A stretch of DNA of 64,000 bases, from positions 4,487,001-4,551,000 of the forward strand of contig NEEC01000002.1 in NCBI GenBank assembly GCA_002189035.1, in the 5' to 3' direction. The position numbers were made by a program, and so were the translations under genes. Numbering within the stretch: position 1 is the stretch's first letter; every line of letters starts with the position of its first letter. The notes under the pieces were generated by a model that did no database searches, had not been told where the DNA came from, and was given only the letters and a program-made list of their open reading frames with translations. Shown piece after piece: positions 46,010 through 59,100 of this stretch. The DNA is from Utricularia gibba (taxonomy: Eukaryota; Streptophyta; Magnoliopsida; Lamiales; Lentibulariaceae).

Positions 46010-46470
46010 CGTAAATGCATTACACTCAAATAGCTAGAACCTCTTTTATAGCATATTATGATGCTAATTGGGTTGCTTGTCATTACTCAAAGATGATTGA
46101 CGGATATTGCACCTTTTTTGGATGTCAATTTCTCTCTTGGAAATCCAAGAAAGAGCCCATTTTTTTCCGTCTACTATCGAAGCCAAACATCAAAGTATGG
46201 GAAGCAACTACCACTATTGAACCCAAATAGCTTGCTTCAATACTACATGACTTTCTTTGATCTTTCCATAAATCTATTCCACTATTGTGTGATAGTAAAA
46301 TTGCTATTTATTTCACTTGGAATCTGATCTTTAGTGAAAGAAGCAAGCATCTCAATATTAAATATTTTTTTGTTAAAAGAATGCTATACCTCAAAATTCC
46401 TATTGTCAAGGCCCAATTTCATACCATCATAAATCCAAACCTTTATGCATGTTCTAAAGAAGGAATATAA
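46010..46470 (+). pseudogene. Copia RNase H fragment C6
   Basis: Two overlapping frames together follow copia RNase H: FIAYYDANWVACHYSKMIDGY, FFGCQFLSWKSKKEP, a damaged block where SRSS-AEAEY is expected, then LLCDSKIAIYFTWN, ERSKHLNIKYFFVKR. One frame change falls in the middle. No RT or LTR is attached. It is from a different copia family than C1-C3. Confidence 0.75.
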
Positions 46471-47310
46471 AGCCCTATTGTCCTACTACTAGCGAAAGGT
46501 CTTAGTAGGAACCCGAAGTCCCAAACATGAAATCAGAATCATATTAGGCCTATTTTAACAAATAACAAACTTTGTCTTTCCTTCTGAAAAATCATGCGAG
46601 ATCAAAGTAATCGCAAGAAATTTATTCAACTAACCATGCAAAGCATAGTCTAGACATCATGTTTAATCCTCCTTAAACAACTCCCTAATTAGCCACAAGG
46701 TTTTAAGGACACACAAACATAGGCTATATATATATACAAACACTAATTCAGAAACAAGCACTAGTCCAAAGGACCCATTTACAACCACGAATGAATAGCA
46801 CCAAAATGGTCGGCAATAAGACTCCTTCCACTATAACTTAGATCACAACACCTGGTTGGCCCTTTCCTTTTCATTTTCTGGAAGAATAACGATTAAGGTA
46901 TTGAATCAAGTAGAACACGTTAAAAAAGCATATAACCATTTAAAATGCAAGCTAATTTGGAAGTATAAAGAATAAGCAATAATATTTAGTATATCATGAG
47001 TCATTTAACTATATGACCATTTATGTGCACTCTGTTAACCTAGTAATTTCAATCTGAAAAACTTGGAGGCTAGGGTTAAGAGTTTTTTTTGGTTTTGATC
47101 TCATGAAATCAATAAAAAGGTGCCAACCCCTTTACCAACTCTATCTGGCTGCAGTCCATCTATCCTTTTCCTTTCAATTCCTCAACTTACAACTCTATGA
47201 GGAATTGCCTTAAGTATGCTTGTCATCCAGGAGTATGCATCCATAGCTCTTCAAAGAGTACTTTATCTCAAGCAATCTAACTACACGTCAAACTTGTAAA
47301 CACAGTATAG
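46380..47310 (-). repeat. Dispersed repeat R1, copy a (inverse of 55210-56130)
   Basis: Read on minus, this follows the sequence at 55210-56130 on plus through several blocks: AACTCC(T)CATAGAGTT, GAGGAATTGAAAGGAAAAG, GGAGTTGGTAAAGGGG, GATTTCATGAG, and GTGTGTCCTTAAAACCTT near 46700. The two copies are heavily diverged. The family is unknown; the style resembles gypsy LTRs. Confidence 0.6.
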
Positions 47311-49892
47311 CATTCGTGTACACCAGATCATATTTCATTAGACTTTTTCTAATAAAAATATCACCAAATATAATTCTTTTGAAACGTAAGGAGCAGCGCT
47401 TTTTCCAGTAAAAAGAATTTTAGAATTTGAACTCAAAAAATAATTTATGGGGGTTGAATAGTTTTGAGAGGTTTTAAAAGAAAATTTATAGCTTTCTGCT
47501 CTTAACTCCAAACCAAAGCATTCTTTTTTAAACATGACCAAAACTCAAAGAGGTACAAAAATCATGTTTGTAATAGTTCAATAAGCATAGAAATCAGCAT
47601 AGAAAAATTAAGAAACATAGAGGCAATCATATAAGCCCAGATTTGCACATGAAATACAGAGCAGAAATTCAAAATCTATGATCATACTTACCCTCATCCA
47701 AATCGGCCCCTTCCAATGCCAAACCCTTCAAATATGTCTTTTCTATACGTGTAAAAAGTTTCGTGATTTTAGCACAACTTATAGCTGTCAACAAATTAAA
47801 TTTCACAAGTGCACCAATGTTCCTATAGCTCATTGTTAGGAGATTCCCCTGCGTTTCCTCACTTTTTTCCTGCTCTAGAATGCTTTTCTTTTACATGTAT
47901 TCTATTCCTAACCTCAGCAAAAGCTTATATATAAATCATAGCAATGAAATACGTATCTTCATCTTGTTAAAGCACACGGCATTATCCAATTTGTCATTTA
48001 CCTATGCTTGTTCTTGCTCTTACAGTTGCTACCTTTTCATTTCTTCTTTGCTTTTCATTTTTTTTTTATTCTTCCAATCCAACTACTGAAAATGAGGTAT
48101 CTGGACTTGTAACATGTTATGTACCTTCAAAGTTATAGCTTGTCAATATTCTAATTAAGATGTTACCTATAGGTCAGTTTTATACTATCCTTGATCATCT
48201 TCATCTCATCAACCCTAGCTTATCTGTTCTCGATGCTTTATCGTGATGAAAATGTCATGTTTGGTATAAACATGATAAATATTTAATTACACATTAGTTT
48301 CCATAGATTAGAAGGCTAAATGTTCGTATAAATACAATAGTCTTTGTTAGTAATTAGTTAATGTAGTTTCCCAAATCATGTTGCTTTGTGATAGGCTGGG
48401 TTCGAAAGCCTACTCCACTTTTGGAATCCTACTTCTCGGCGTGCTGGCAAACGCTGCAATCTTAAATTTGCAATCCAAGTAGCTGAGATGAGAAGGATGG
48501 CTTTCAACTGGTGACCGGCTTCATCAAAACAATGCCTCCTAGATTGATTAGCTGGCGCAGGGAGGCAGGCGAGATAAATCTGGCTATCAAATCAAAACAC
48601 TCATTCGCATGACCGCCGAAAACCTTTTCTTGTTTTTTTTTTTGACCACTTGTCATATATTTCTTTATTGGGAAACCAGGACATGCTAATGGAAGTACAG
48701 GATGATACTCATGTGAGTCCATAGTTGAGCAAGGCCACATGGGCTCACTGATACTAAACAAAACAAAAGGCCTCACCCTTAGCTACCCGAACTGCATTTT
48801 CCAATCACATTCCTTCAACGTGTGCGCGCTGCTGCTTTGAGCGATTTATAGTTAGTTCTCATTAGGACCATCGTACGATTGGTTTAATTATCCCTTGCAT
48901 ATCCAGCATGGTTTTAACAAGAAGGATTCAGTCAAAATGTTGGTTTTATGTATCATTTCTTGTTAATTACTACTGTTTTGTCCATTCAATCACTCAAAAA
49001 CCAATCCCTGTGATTTGGTTGAACCAAATCAATTTTTATGGATGATGGACAATTTTTTAATGAGGAAACAAAATTGAATCAAAGCATTTACTTAGGATAC
49101 ACAAACGAGGCGCTTGCTGTGTGTTCTATGCCTTGTTATTGCTAACTTAATGCAACCTCTCTCTTCGTTTCACGGGCTGATGCTAATTATAGTCGTACTT
49201 GCGTAGCAGTAGTAATCTTTGTGCTTTTGCCTGGAAAAGATTCCTTCCAAATGGTCGTCCATTTGGAAGTGCTCCTCCAACTACAAATTTAGCCGAAAAA
49301 AAATGCTGTCAAAACTCCCTTTTATCTGAAAGCAAAGTTTTCTGTCATTCACTTGCATCGATAGGCAAATCTTTTGTGGTAACAAGTCTAAATCAAAAGT
49401 CATTCTTCTATTGTAACTTTCTTCCCTGCTTCCTGCAAACCTTAGATTCTATGCATGCAAAATTCTTGAATTTTTTAGAAAGGGAAAGAAGGCGTGAGAC
49501 ACATCGTCAGAAAGGGGGCAAGGGACCAGATTGTGACTGGTGATGGCTAGTTGGATCCTTGCCCCAACCAACACCACTTCAAAGATACAGCTTCAACTCT
49601 TACAGTTATCGGTATTATTATTGTGTTGTATTTTATCGTACGGCAGTGTCTTATATCTCACAGTCTCCTCCTCCCTCTATTTATTGCTTGCATCCAAAGT
49701 TGTGGGGTAATTGGATCTTAACAAAAATGGGTGGTTTTGAAGAAGGGAGTATTTCTTCTCCTCCTCTCTTTCTAGCTTCTAGTGGTCCTCTGTTTTCCAA
49801 CCCTCCTCCAACATAAAGTGGAATTGGTTGTGAAGTGGGAACTTGAATATACCAGGGCTTTCTTCTTGTTCTTCCTGGTTTCAGTGGCAAGC
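47311..49892. other. Intergenic DNA, including the HD-Zip upstream region
   Basis: No gene was recognised. A T-run lies at 48059-48068 and another at 48632-48642. The last 800 bases (49090-49892) are less AT-rich and should hold the promoter and 5' UTR of the HD-Zip gene; a TCTATTTATTGC stretch near 49677 is a possible TATA region but not secure. Confidence 0.5.
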
Positions 49893-50763
49893 ATGGACTG
49901 GAACAATGAGAGTTACAACAGAGTGCCGGGCTTAAGTTTCATTTCTCGGCCTGAGAACTCGCTGGGATTCCTCTACAACTGTACTTATGATCAGTTTCCT
50001 GGTAAGTAAATGCAGTACTTCTCCTGTTTTGTTCTTGCAGGTTTCATGGAATCTGCCTGCATGTTAAGACAGACATAAAAACAAAAATGCTCTGTTCTCT
50101 TAAGTTATACGAGAATAGAGCAGTGTATATCTTCTTCTTCTTCCTCTGTGAGTTCAGTCGGTCTGATTTTTTTCTGCATGCAATGAAACGGTGAAAGCAA
50201 CGAGTGATAAACCATTTTCCAAAGTAGTCACCTTTATCCGTTGCTGCTCTTGAATCACACCAGTACAGTATCACTTTTCCGTTTCGCCCCTTTCATGTTT
50301 AGAAGAAGTCAAGCAACAGCACCAGGCATCGATCTCAGCAGCAGGGCAGATGCTTCCATCGACATTTATGGGTAAAAGCAACGTTGGGTGTATCAACCTC
50401 TATGGGCAGGATCCCAAAAAGAAGCGGCTTAGCAATGAGCAATTGGAGTCCTTAGAAAACAGCTTCCAAGAAGAAATCAAACTCGATCCAGATCGCAAAA
50501 TGAAGCTCTCCAAGGATCTGGGCCTTCATCCCCGACAAATCGCTGTGTGGTTCCAGAACCGGCGTGCCCGGTGGAAGTCGAAGCAGCTGGAAAGCCTATA
50601 CGATGCACTGAAGCAGGAATTCGACGCCGTTTCAAGGGAAAAGCAGAGGCTGCAGCAGGAGGTGATGGCGCTGAGGGCGATACTGAAAGATCACATTGCC
50701 GGGAAGCAGATATCGGCGGGTACACCGACATGTCCGGCGAAGAGACGGTGGAGAGCACCTTAA
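49893..50763 (+). CDS. HD-Zip class I transcription factor (LMI1/ATHB-51/ATHB-22 type), 3' frameshift
   Basis: HD-Zip I proteins bind pseudopalindromic DNA as dimers in the nucleus; this clade acts in leaf and meristem development. Exon 1 (49893-50001) encodes [11 protein letters not shown]...NCTYDQFP, followed by a GTAAGT donor. Exon 2 starts at 50303 after TTTAG, in phase. The product is 189 residues. The homeodomain spans about residues 75-131 ([20 protein letters not shown], then [17 protein letters not shown]), with the leucine zipper directly after it ([24 protein letters not shown]). After KQISAG the frame leaves the family pattern; one frame over, [13 protein letters not shown] and an NWAALP end at 50885 continue it. 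One base appears lost between 50720 and 50721. DNA binding and dimer domains are intact, so a shortened protein could work. Confidence 0.88.
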
Positions 50764-50885
50764 TTCCGAGCTCCGGCGTACCCAATCAAGTCTCAGAATG
50801 CAACGACAACAACTTGATCAACGTGGAGGACTACTCGAACACGATGATGATCACAACTCCGTACAACTGGGCTGCACTTCCTTAG
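50721..50885 (+). pseudogene. Out-of-frame conserved C-terminus of the HD-Zip gene
   Basis: The segment [18 protein letters not shown] and the end TPYNWAALP stop (50883-50885) match what related genes have after the zipper, but it lies one frame off exon 2. It marks what the protein lost through the missing base. A sequencing or assembly error would restore it. Confidence 0.7.
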
Positions 50886-51754
50886 CTCAATTTTTTGTTG
50901 CTTATTTACTGTCGATAAAAATGTTTATTTACTGACCGTTGGATCCAAGACGGTCTCGTAGCCCCTAGCTAGCCTAGGCGAGGGTGGGCATGACTTTTTT
51001 GTTCTTTATTATTTATATTTAAAAAATGTGTAGTGTATGGTAACTAATAATATAGGTTAGCATTTTACAGCTTTCTCCTTGGGCGTACGGTGCGCCTAAT
51101 CCTGCTGGTAGCATCCCCGGATGGGGACAATAATGGAATATTATAAAGTTGAAATGAATTAGCAGCCACGTGGGCACGACGAATAGTTGAATTGTTTATT
51201 AATGTAATCAAAGATTGAATAAAAATGAACACTGAAAATGATCATGTTTTCATGAATATATTGACGAGATTTTTAAGTCACTCAGCTTGAATGAACCTCC
51301 GATTTGCACACGCAGAACACAATTCCTTAATCAATGAAAGAAGAATAGGCTTTGGTCTACATTCCAAACACAAGATGACGTAATTTTAAATCGTGAAGTC
51401 AAAAGTTTAAAGGAGTACAGTTGGATTTAATGCAAGTGTTGAGACATAAAACCATCTCCAACCATGAGATGGATGCTTTATGAAAAAATGCCTTATTTAT
51501 TGTGAAGATGAATGGAGAGCGAGATATCATGGAAGGCTAAGAAGGATGATGAGTTTGACAAGTGATAAAACCCACCCAGTCATATTTCGAAGGAAACAGC
51601 TCGCCATGTTTGTGAAAGCTTAGCTAATAGATTCCCCATCATTCGTTATGTATGCTCTTCTTTCTAAACTGCGTATATCATTAAAAATAATAGATTTTTA
51701 CTTTTCATGTTGATAATTAACACTAAATTTGTGATATTTATTATATTTTTGAAT
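50886..51754. other. 3' flank of HD-Zip and intergenic DNA
   Basis: Nothing recognisable was found beyond the likely 3' UTR (50886-51100), in which AATAAT/AATAAA-like signals are frequent but not decisive. Confidence 0.5.
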
Positions 51755-52200
51755 GGTGTGGGACAAGCCCAAAAATATTTATGTAACCATTGTGTCTGGA
51801 TGACATGGATTCATCCATTCCACCTTGAAACATGGCGGCCCATGCTATGAAAATAAATGAGAATCAAGGGATGAACATTCCTTTAGGAATTTACATTTAT
51901 GAAGTTTTATGATTATAGTACAATTATAGGTATAGATTTCAGTTCCATTCTTATATATGTATCCATTTTTGATTCAATGAATTTGTGCACATTTCATTCC
52001 CAATTCTTCCTTTCTACATGGTATCGGAGTGATTCTGAATTTTTTGTTTTCCTCATTGTTTTTTTGGACTTTTCGGGTTCTTCATTCTCTATGATCAACC
52101 GCTTGGATGAGAACAACTTTGTAGCATGATCCAAGGCTGTTCTCATTGCTTCACATAGTCATGGATGCCTTTCAGATCGATGGCTCTAAGACACCATTAG
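51755..52200 (+). mobile_element. Copia fragment C7: LTR, primer site and gag start
   Basis: 51755-52018 (TGGTGTGGGAC to TTCTACA) has TG...CA ends and is followed at once by TGGTATCGGAGTG (52019-52031), an initiator-Met type primer site. About 60 bases on, MINRLDENNFVA then SKAVLIASHSHGCLSDRW (a stop where W is expected) follows the start of copia gag. The rest is lost. The left edge is less certain than the right. Confidence 0.6.
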
Positions 52201-52575
52201 TTGTCCTGTAAATCAGACACCAAGAATGAGAAACAATCAAAACCTCAAGCATGTAACATACCTTCCTAAAATATTTCTCAATCTCCTAGGATTCAAGAAA
52301 CTCTTTGAGAACATGATGTGGGTTTTAGAAATCAGTCAAATATATATGTCTAACCCTAATGAGCTTGAGACAAAATGAGGTAAAACGTGGGCTTGGCCTG
52401 CATACACACACAAGAGGCTTATGGGGTCAGTTTTGCACCCTCCTACATGCGTAGCCTTTTCAGATTCAGAGGCCTTTGAAAACCAAATCCAATCTAACAA
52501 ATTAGAACCCTATGCACACACGAAGCCCAGCTTATTCTCAAGCCTATCAAAGTTAATGGGTTAGTATCCTATATA
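52201..52575. other. Short spacer between C7 and L3
   Basis: Continuing low similarity to copia gag may extend a little, but I cannot support it. Nothing else was recognised. Confidence 0.4.
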
Positions 52576-53725
52576 TGTTGGTGTATGTGTTCTAGATACA
52601 ATCAACTCATTGGCAAATCTTATCCTTTGATGTTTACCTTGAATTGTGATCAAGTTTACATCATTGATAAAATCCTTTACTTAATCTATGTGCTATAGAA
52701 ATTATGATGAGATCATAATGTGAGATTCTTCAAGCATTTATGTTCAAGTTAAAAACTCCCTGGCTAGAGTGTTTGTGAAATAAGGATATCACAAATACGG
52801 ATAATCTGGCACACATTGACTTCCCTAAACAGTTTAGGCAATGGTTCTCACAATTGATGTAATGAGATTACTAGAACCTATGTGTGGGTGTCGATTAGGA
52901 ATCGATTCTTTGGATTACTCATCTTTGAGATGCTATTATAGTAAGCTAACCAAGTGTCAGTAGCAAGATCTCGAATATGACAGCCGTGACTTAGCTTAGA
53001 CTTGAGGTCAACAAAGTTATCTTGATATTAAGCTCACATTTTCGCTCATTACTAATGGTAGCCTAACTATGGCTTGCCTAGTATTGATGAGTAGGGATAT
53101 AACTCCTTAAGATTGGAGATAATTGATTGATCAATAAAGGATTCATCACTCATGTTAGCTATGAGATTAATCTCACGTAATTGCATCAAAGCCTAACAGT
53201 AAGTCTTGGGACTAGGGTAATGACACTCAAATTGTTTGAGTAGGTCATTGAGTGTTAGTGCTTGAATGCAATTATAAGTTCGATACATCTGAAAGACACA
53301 CACCCATGTTCTGGTATCGAATGAGATATACGTATGATGAAAGCTGTTGATTGCATGGTGGCTGGTCATGGAAATGCTCAATCAGTTCACCTGATTATTC
53401 TTTAATCTTGGGGATCATGATATGTTACTAGACATCACTCATGATCGATAATGATAGATTTGATTAATTAAGAGTTAATTAATAAATTCATTATTACGGC
53501 CTTTATTGAGGAAGCCTATAGGGTCACATACAACATTGGAGTCACTCATCGATATAAAATAGAATGATACAATTATAGAGATGTAATTGGTAAGGTGGAT
53601 AAATTAAATAGAGAGTTATTTTGAGATTAATATTGATTAAACTCAAAATAAAAGATCTCATATAGATATATTTGATATGTCACAAAAAATCTATCGAAAA
53701 AAATTTAGATCTTGAGATCTAGGTC
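52576..53725 (-). mobile_element. Solo LTR family L, truncated copy L3
   Basis: On plus it starts TGTTGGTGTATGTG, the inverse of the L1/L2 right end, and follows the family to about 53725 (GATCTTGAGATCTAGGTCT), where about 280 bases of the other end are missing. With one end gone no target duplication can be tested. Confidence 0.82.
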
Positions 53726-54129
53726 TAGAGACAAAATGCGAAAAATGTGCAAAAAAATTGTTCCAAGTTAGTTTTAATTCACTTCTCACGTGCATTGACT
53801 TCTTCCGCTTCCCTTCCATCATTCTTTTTATCTTGTGTGTTCCAACGGTTTTCCATGCATGCAATTAAGTGCTCAATCATGTGCAAACTCTGACATGCCG
53901 TAAGTTAGGAGTTCTAACTAGTGCCAATCTTCTACCCACAGTTGACCCAAGTTGTGTACAAGGCATGAAATGTGAATGATTTTTTCCTGCAAGCCTCTTG
54001 CAAGTCTTCTGCCACTCTCCAAACCTGACTCCTTACATTTTGGGTGAAAGTGCATGAAAAAAGATAAAAAAAATATGTACAAAATGCAAAAATAGGATTT
54101 TTCTAAGAAAATAGAATACTTATCAATAA
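53726..54129. other. Intergenic DNA, nothing recognised
   Basis: No coding, LTR end or RNA gene was recognised in these 400 bases. Confidence 0.5.
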
Positions 54130-54690
54130 AACTCCTAATTTAGGCAACTTAATCCTAATTAGCACATGACTATCATATGGTAGCTTCTTGTATGCTTATA
54201 AAATAGAGCAGCCTCATTTTTGCTCTTTTTGAACTCAAAGTCTGAAAGAGCTGATTCGAGCTTGGAGTACCAAGCATTGGAGGCTTTTTTCAAGCCATAG
54301 ATTACCTTGGATAATAGCACTGCTTGGTGTTTTTGGATTTCAAAGCTGGGTGGTTGCACGGCATAGATGTTTTCTTGTAAATATCCATTCAAAAAGGTTG
54401 TCTACACATCCATTTGTAGGATCTTTCATGTTTTTTGAGCTCCAATGGATAAAATCATACATATAGTATCAAACCTAGTCACTAGAGCAAATGTGCTAAA
54501 GTAGTCCACACCATATTCTTGAGAGTAGCATTTTGCAACCATTCTAGCCTTGTGTTGTTTGATGCTACCATCAGAATTGGTTTTTGATTAGAAAATCCAT
54601 TTGAGCCATACTATGTTGATAGCATTTTGAGGTTTACTAACTATGTAAGATAGAACATAAAGACAGTCATATAGTTGCTTAATTAAATAG
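54130..54690 (-). pseudogene. Copia reverse transcriptase fragment C5
   Basis: Across frames the minus strand reads KTNSDGSIKQHKARMVAKCYSQ, VDYFSTFALVTRFDTI, then the open stretch FLNGYLQENIYAVQPPSFEI and IYGLKKASNAWYSKLESAL (54392-54159). These are the fingers and early palm of copia RT; the YVDD block and all else are missing. It may be the displaced RT of C4, which lies on the same strand 4.5 kb away, but nothing links them directly. Confidence 0.8.
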
Positions 54691-55209
54691 AAAACATTGA
54701 GAAGAATCTTAGAACCCATTATCAAGCTTACACTTGACCAAATTTGATCATTCTATAGATGAAACCTTCCACTATATCTCTACTTCACTCCTGAAAAGCG
54801 TTAGGATTTTAGGACAATCAATCAGTTCACCACAAATTTCTTCCCACAACTGCGCAGATTGCATACCCTTTTCTTCCAACTTGTTGTTCATGCGTTTTTT
54901 TTTTTTTTTTTGTTTTTAGGACTTACAAGAGCTTCAACGCCTAATTTTTATCCTTATACCACTTCAAGTGATCCTTATCCTCAATACCATGGTGTCTTAA
55001 CCCTCTTTCGCCACCTTGAGCAATATCATTGCCCCAAAAGATGGCAACCCATTGCTGCAACCATTTTTACCCATTTCAATTTCCTTGTTCTCTCATGCCT
55101 TGTCTAAATTCCAAACGAAATGTTGTGTCTCACATGATAATTTTGAATAAGTAAAAGTTCATGAAATATGACCTAGTGTTCATGTCAATCAATGTATGTC
55201 ATGAGATTA
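54691..55209. other. Intergenic DNA, nothing recognised
   Basis: A T-run lies at 54896-54911. No gene was supported. Confidence 0.45.
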
Positions 55210-56130
55210 AAGTGTAGTGTGGCTATTTGAAGCACAAGACTTGTAAGACAGCTATGAACGGACACTCCTTTATGTCAAACATGTTTGAGACAACTCCTTA
55301 TAGAGTTATAGCCAATAAATGGTAGGAGTTGAGGAATTGAAAGGAAAAGGGAAGAAGGATTGCAATCATGTGGAGTTGGTAAAGGGGATGGTACCCCTCT
55401 ACAGATTTCATGAGCCAAAGTCATGAAAACTTCTTGATATTGGTTTCTAAGGTTGGCAGGCTAAAGTTACTGAGGTTAAGAGAGTACAGCCGTGCATATA
55501 AATGATCAAATAACTAAGAGACTCTTGATATGATAAATTTTTTTTTCTTATTCTTCATGTCTACTAATGTGCTTATATTTTAAATGCTTGCATGTTTCTT
55601 TACCTGTCCTCCTTGATTATATGTTTTATATTCAGTGCCTTGACCGCTAAACCTTCTAGGAAAGAAACCGAAAAGGAAGGACTAGGTACTACGATTCAGG
55701 TCATAGGGAGGAAGTCTTACTACCAACCGTTTTCATGCTTCTCATGCTTGGTCTTAGGTTGGACTTTAGGAATGTAGCTTGTTTTGAAACTAATTCTTGT
55801 ATTTCTATATCATCTTTGTGTGTCCTTTAAACCTTATTAATCCTATGGCTATGTAGGGAGTGTAAGGAGAACTAAAATGTGTTTAATTTGCTATGTAGGG
55901 ATGTCCACATCATCCTTTGATGTGTTTATGTGAATAACTTTCTTTGTGCTATATTTGAATCTTGCATGATGTTTTGAATGAAGATAAAATCTTATGTTCA
56001 CTCAAATGTATTTAATTTGCTTATGAATTTGAGTTGATAGGGTAATAAGGTCTTATGTTGCTTAGGAACATAGCATCGAGGCCCGAATTCATGAATGTAT
56101 GAATTTGGGTATTGACAAACTGGCATGCTC
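55210..56130 (+). repeat. Dispersed repeat R1, copy b
   Basis: This is the partner of 46380-47310 in opposite orientation. It holds GAGTTGAGGAATTGAAAGG (55327-55345), GGAGTTGGTAAAGGGG and an AAACCGAAAAGGAAGGACTA block (55667-55686), and ends near GAATTTGGGTATTGACAAAC. The short frame at 55592-55777 shows no family. Confidence 0.6.
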
Positions 56131-59100
56131 TATGCCCTCTCTATCATCTCTAACTTTTCTATAATAGCCTCTTTCAAGTGAGAAACTATGAGAGCCTTGA
56201 TTATAGTAATTGGCTCCATTTCTTGTATAGCTAAGTTTGCATATTCATAATTCTTAAAGAGAAGACAAGTAAGCAAAGGTGATTCGGATGAACCAATCTA
56301 ACCTAGTGATTGTGGGTTTAGTTGCTACTTGAAGTGTGATTGAAGGAAAATTCCAAAGGTATTTATAAAATTGAGCAAGCATTTTACAGCACATTAACAA
56401 TGAAAATAATGTAGTAGGGAGAAGTCCTACGCATAAGTGGGATCAAACAGGGGATTTTTGTTCGTAAGTGGGTTTCTACTCCAAAGAAATTAGAAAAAAA
56501 TTGTAAGAAGGCTTCTACACTAAAAATAGGCTATGAAATGAGTAGATCATCATTTCTAAAAGTTTCAAAGTAACCATTACACTTGATACGAAAATTAATC
56601 ATGCTTAAAAGATAGCTTTAACATGCTACAGGTACTGTTCCAATTCACTCGTGAAAATAGTGAAGAACACCATGATGTAAAACATGCTAAGTTGCAAACA
56701 CTAAAACAAGATAAATGATCAGCAAGAATGTTATGTGAACTAGCAGGTTGCAAAAATGTTGAAATAAAAGGCAGACAATAAAAAGTTTGTTTAGTTCTCC
56801 AAATCCATTCTGGTGTGCATGTCAGTTTCTTCTTCTCCACAGTCAGGTTAAGCACCAAGAAAGGTGGGAAAAAACAAAAAAATTTCCCTTTTCATAAGCA
56901 ATGATATCTCATATCGCCAATAGCACCGAAACTACGATGCCTCTAGCTCGCACACACGAACTAGAAATAATTCCATCTAGAATAAAAGCAACAAATGCAT
57001 CACATACATTTTTCCCAAAATATTTAGACCATCTCACGATATGAACATCCATCTGATACTAATATCTAATATTAGCACCAAGACTTGATTCAACCCTTGA
57101 ATCAACATATTGGGAAAAACACAAATACATCAATACTAATATCTCATATTAGTTTTAATACTTGATTTGACTTTTGAATCAAGACATCAGGAAAACACAA
57201 TAAAGCCAATGCTAGTATCTCATATTAACAATGACTATCAATATTAAAGAAACACGGAGGATAAATGACGAAAGTCACCAAACTTAAAACTAGAGTCGAG
57301 TTTTCTTCTTCGTATCACTATTCACCAGTCTCGTTTCTTGCCAAATCCTCCTGATCGTCTTTCCTTAGAGATTGAACACCTCTTCCTTAGATGAATTCTT
57401 AGAAGAAGATCAGAAAAACTCATGGGAGTTATTCTACTGCCACATATTTATAACCAAGCATTGACATGCATTTTAATACAACACAATTTCTAATGCAAAT
57501 TTATAAATATGGGCTTGGGTCTTAGGCCAAAATCATCAGCCTACATTGTTTCAGGCCTTGGTTACCAATATGAGCCTAAGCCCATATCACCAATCTCTTT
57601 AACCAACTTATGATTCAAATTTAAAAATATGCTAGAGTCTACCGAAAATTCGAATCACAAACGTCCTGGAAAATTTCTAATTCTTTGTGTATATGACTTA
57701 CTAGGTTCATTATTAATCGGCAATAAGAAGCGAGAAATCTCATTTCTCTAACAACAACATTGTCCCAATATATCCTGTTTTTCATAAAATTCAAGGGATG
57801 ACTAGCATAACATATTGTATTTATCCAGTTAAAACTGAATACAATATTCAATGATGAACCTTAATTGCTATCTTTATGAGTATCCCTTCATCATAGACTT
57901 CAATCTGGAATGGAATCATGGATAGTCAAATTCCATTTCATCTAGATCATCAACATTATCCTGAACAAGAACCTGGAATCTCATTCCAATATCTCATGAG
58001 TAATGAAACCTATCTTGATTATTGAGAGATTTTTATACACTATCGACTTAGACCATCACTATCGCTAACTTGTATATTTCAACAAGGCTAAACATCAACA
58101 AATCTAAGACAACAATATTATAAGATACAATGAAACCTCAAGTCAAAGGATCTTTATAAAGTAATCTGAATAACACTATGTTGACGTTTGTAAAATACCA
58201 TACATATGTTATTCAGCGTCATAAGTTCGGTTAGCTCATCTCATGAGCCCCAACAAGGCTTATTCTAACACCTCATGTCAAGCAACATTCGACTTATTAC
58301 CTATTGTATCTTGATAAACACTTTATCAGCATAGTAAAATAAACAAAGGTGACAGTTAAACTCACAATGATGCCCAATCAAATTATCCAAATTGTGAACC
58401 ATTCGAAAAATACATGTTATAGGAGAAATTGTCGAATATTTTAACAACATAAAAATACATTCTCGAGAGATGTAATTTGGCCATTGCCATAAAGAGAGAA
58501 CAACAATTATGGGATGCTAGATTACATGGCTTTTGTTCTAAAACATCACTAGGAAGATTCCAGGTGCTCTACTACTGTTCTAGGCAATGGAGGTGATTGT
58601 AGTGTCACTCTGGAACTACTTCCATTGTCTTCTTCACACAGACAAATCTCTGTTCTTCAGGGCTCTAGGCACTGGAGTTGAGTTCCACTATCACGCTAGA
58701 ACTATCTCTTCTTCGTCTTCTTCCCTGAAACTGGTTTTAACTCGTCAGAAAAACCTCTTCCAATGTTTAAAATCTTCGTACTCTCTCTCTACTCAATCGT
58801 GTCTACCCCTATAGCGTGCCTTGGGGAGCCTTAGCTTCTTCTCATTCCATGTTTCCCATTGGTAGTCTTATCTCCTCGTACATGCAGATGGGTAATTCCT
58901 ATTTGGCTCCTAGACTAATGAATACTACGTAGAGTGGTCATAATACATGGCCTAGCCCAAATAGGCTGACTATTCCTAGGCCTGGATGAGCAGTTAATTC
59001 ACCTCAATAAGCAAATCAAAACAAAATAGGCCCAAAACATGTTTTTACACACACTAAATTTTGACATTTTTACCTATTTTATCTCACCAATTCCTTATCC

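Noticed and set aside
48380-48430. GGTTCGAAAGCC, resembling the B box of a tRNA gene
   Set aside because: It has an extra base against the B-box consensus, and no cloverleaf or A box can be built upstream.
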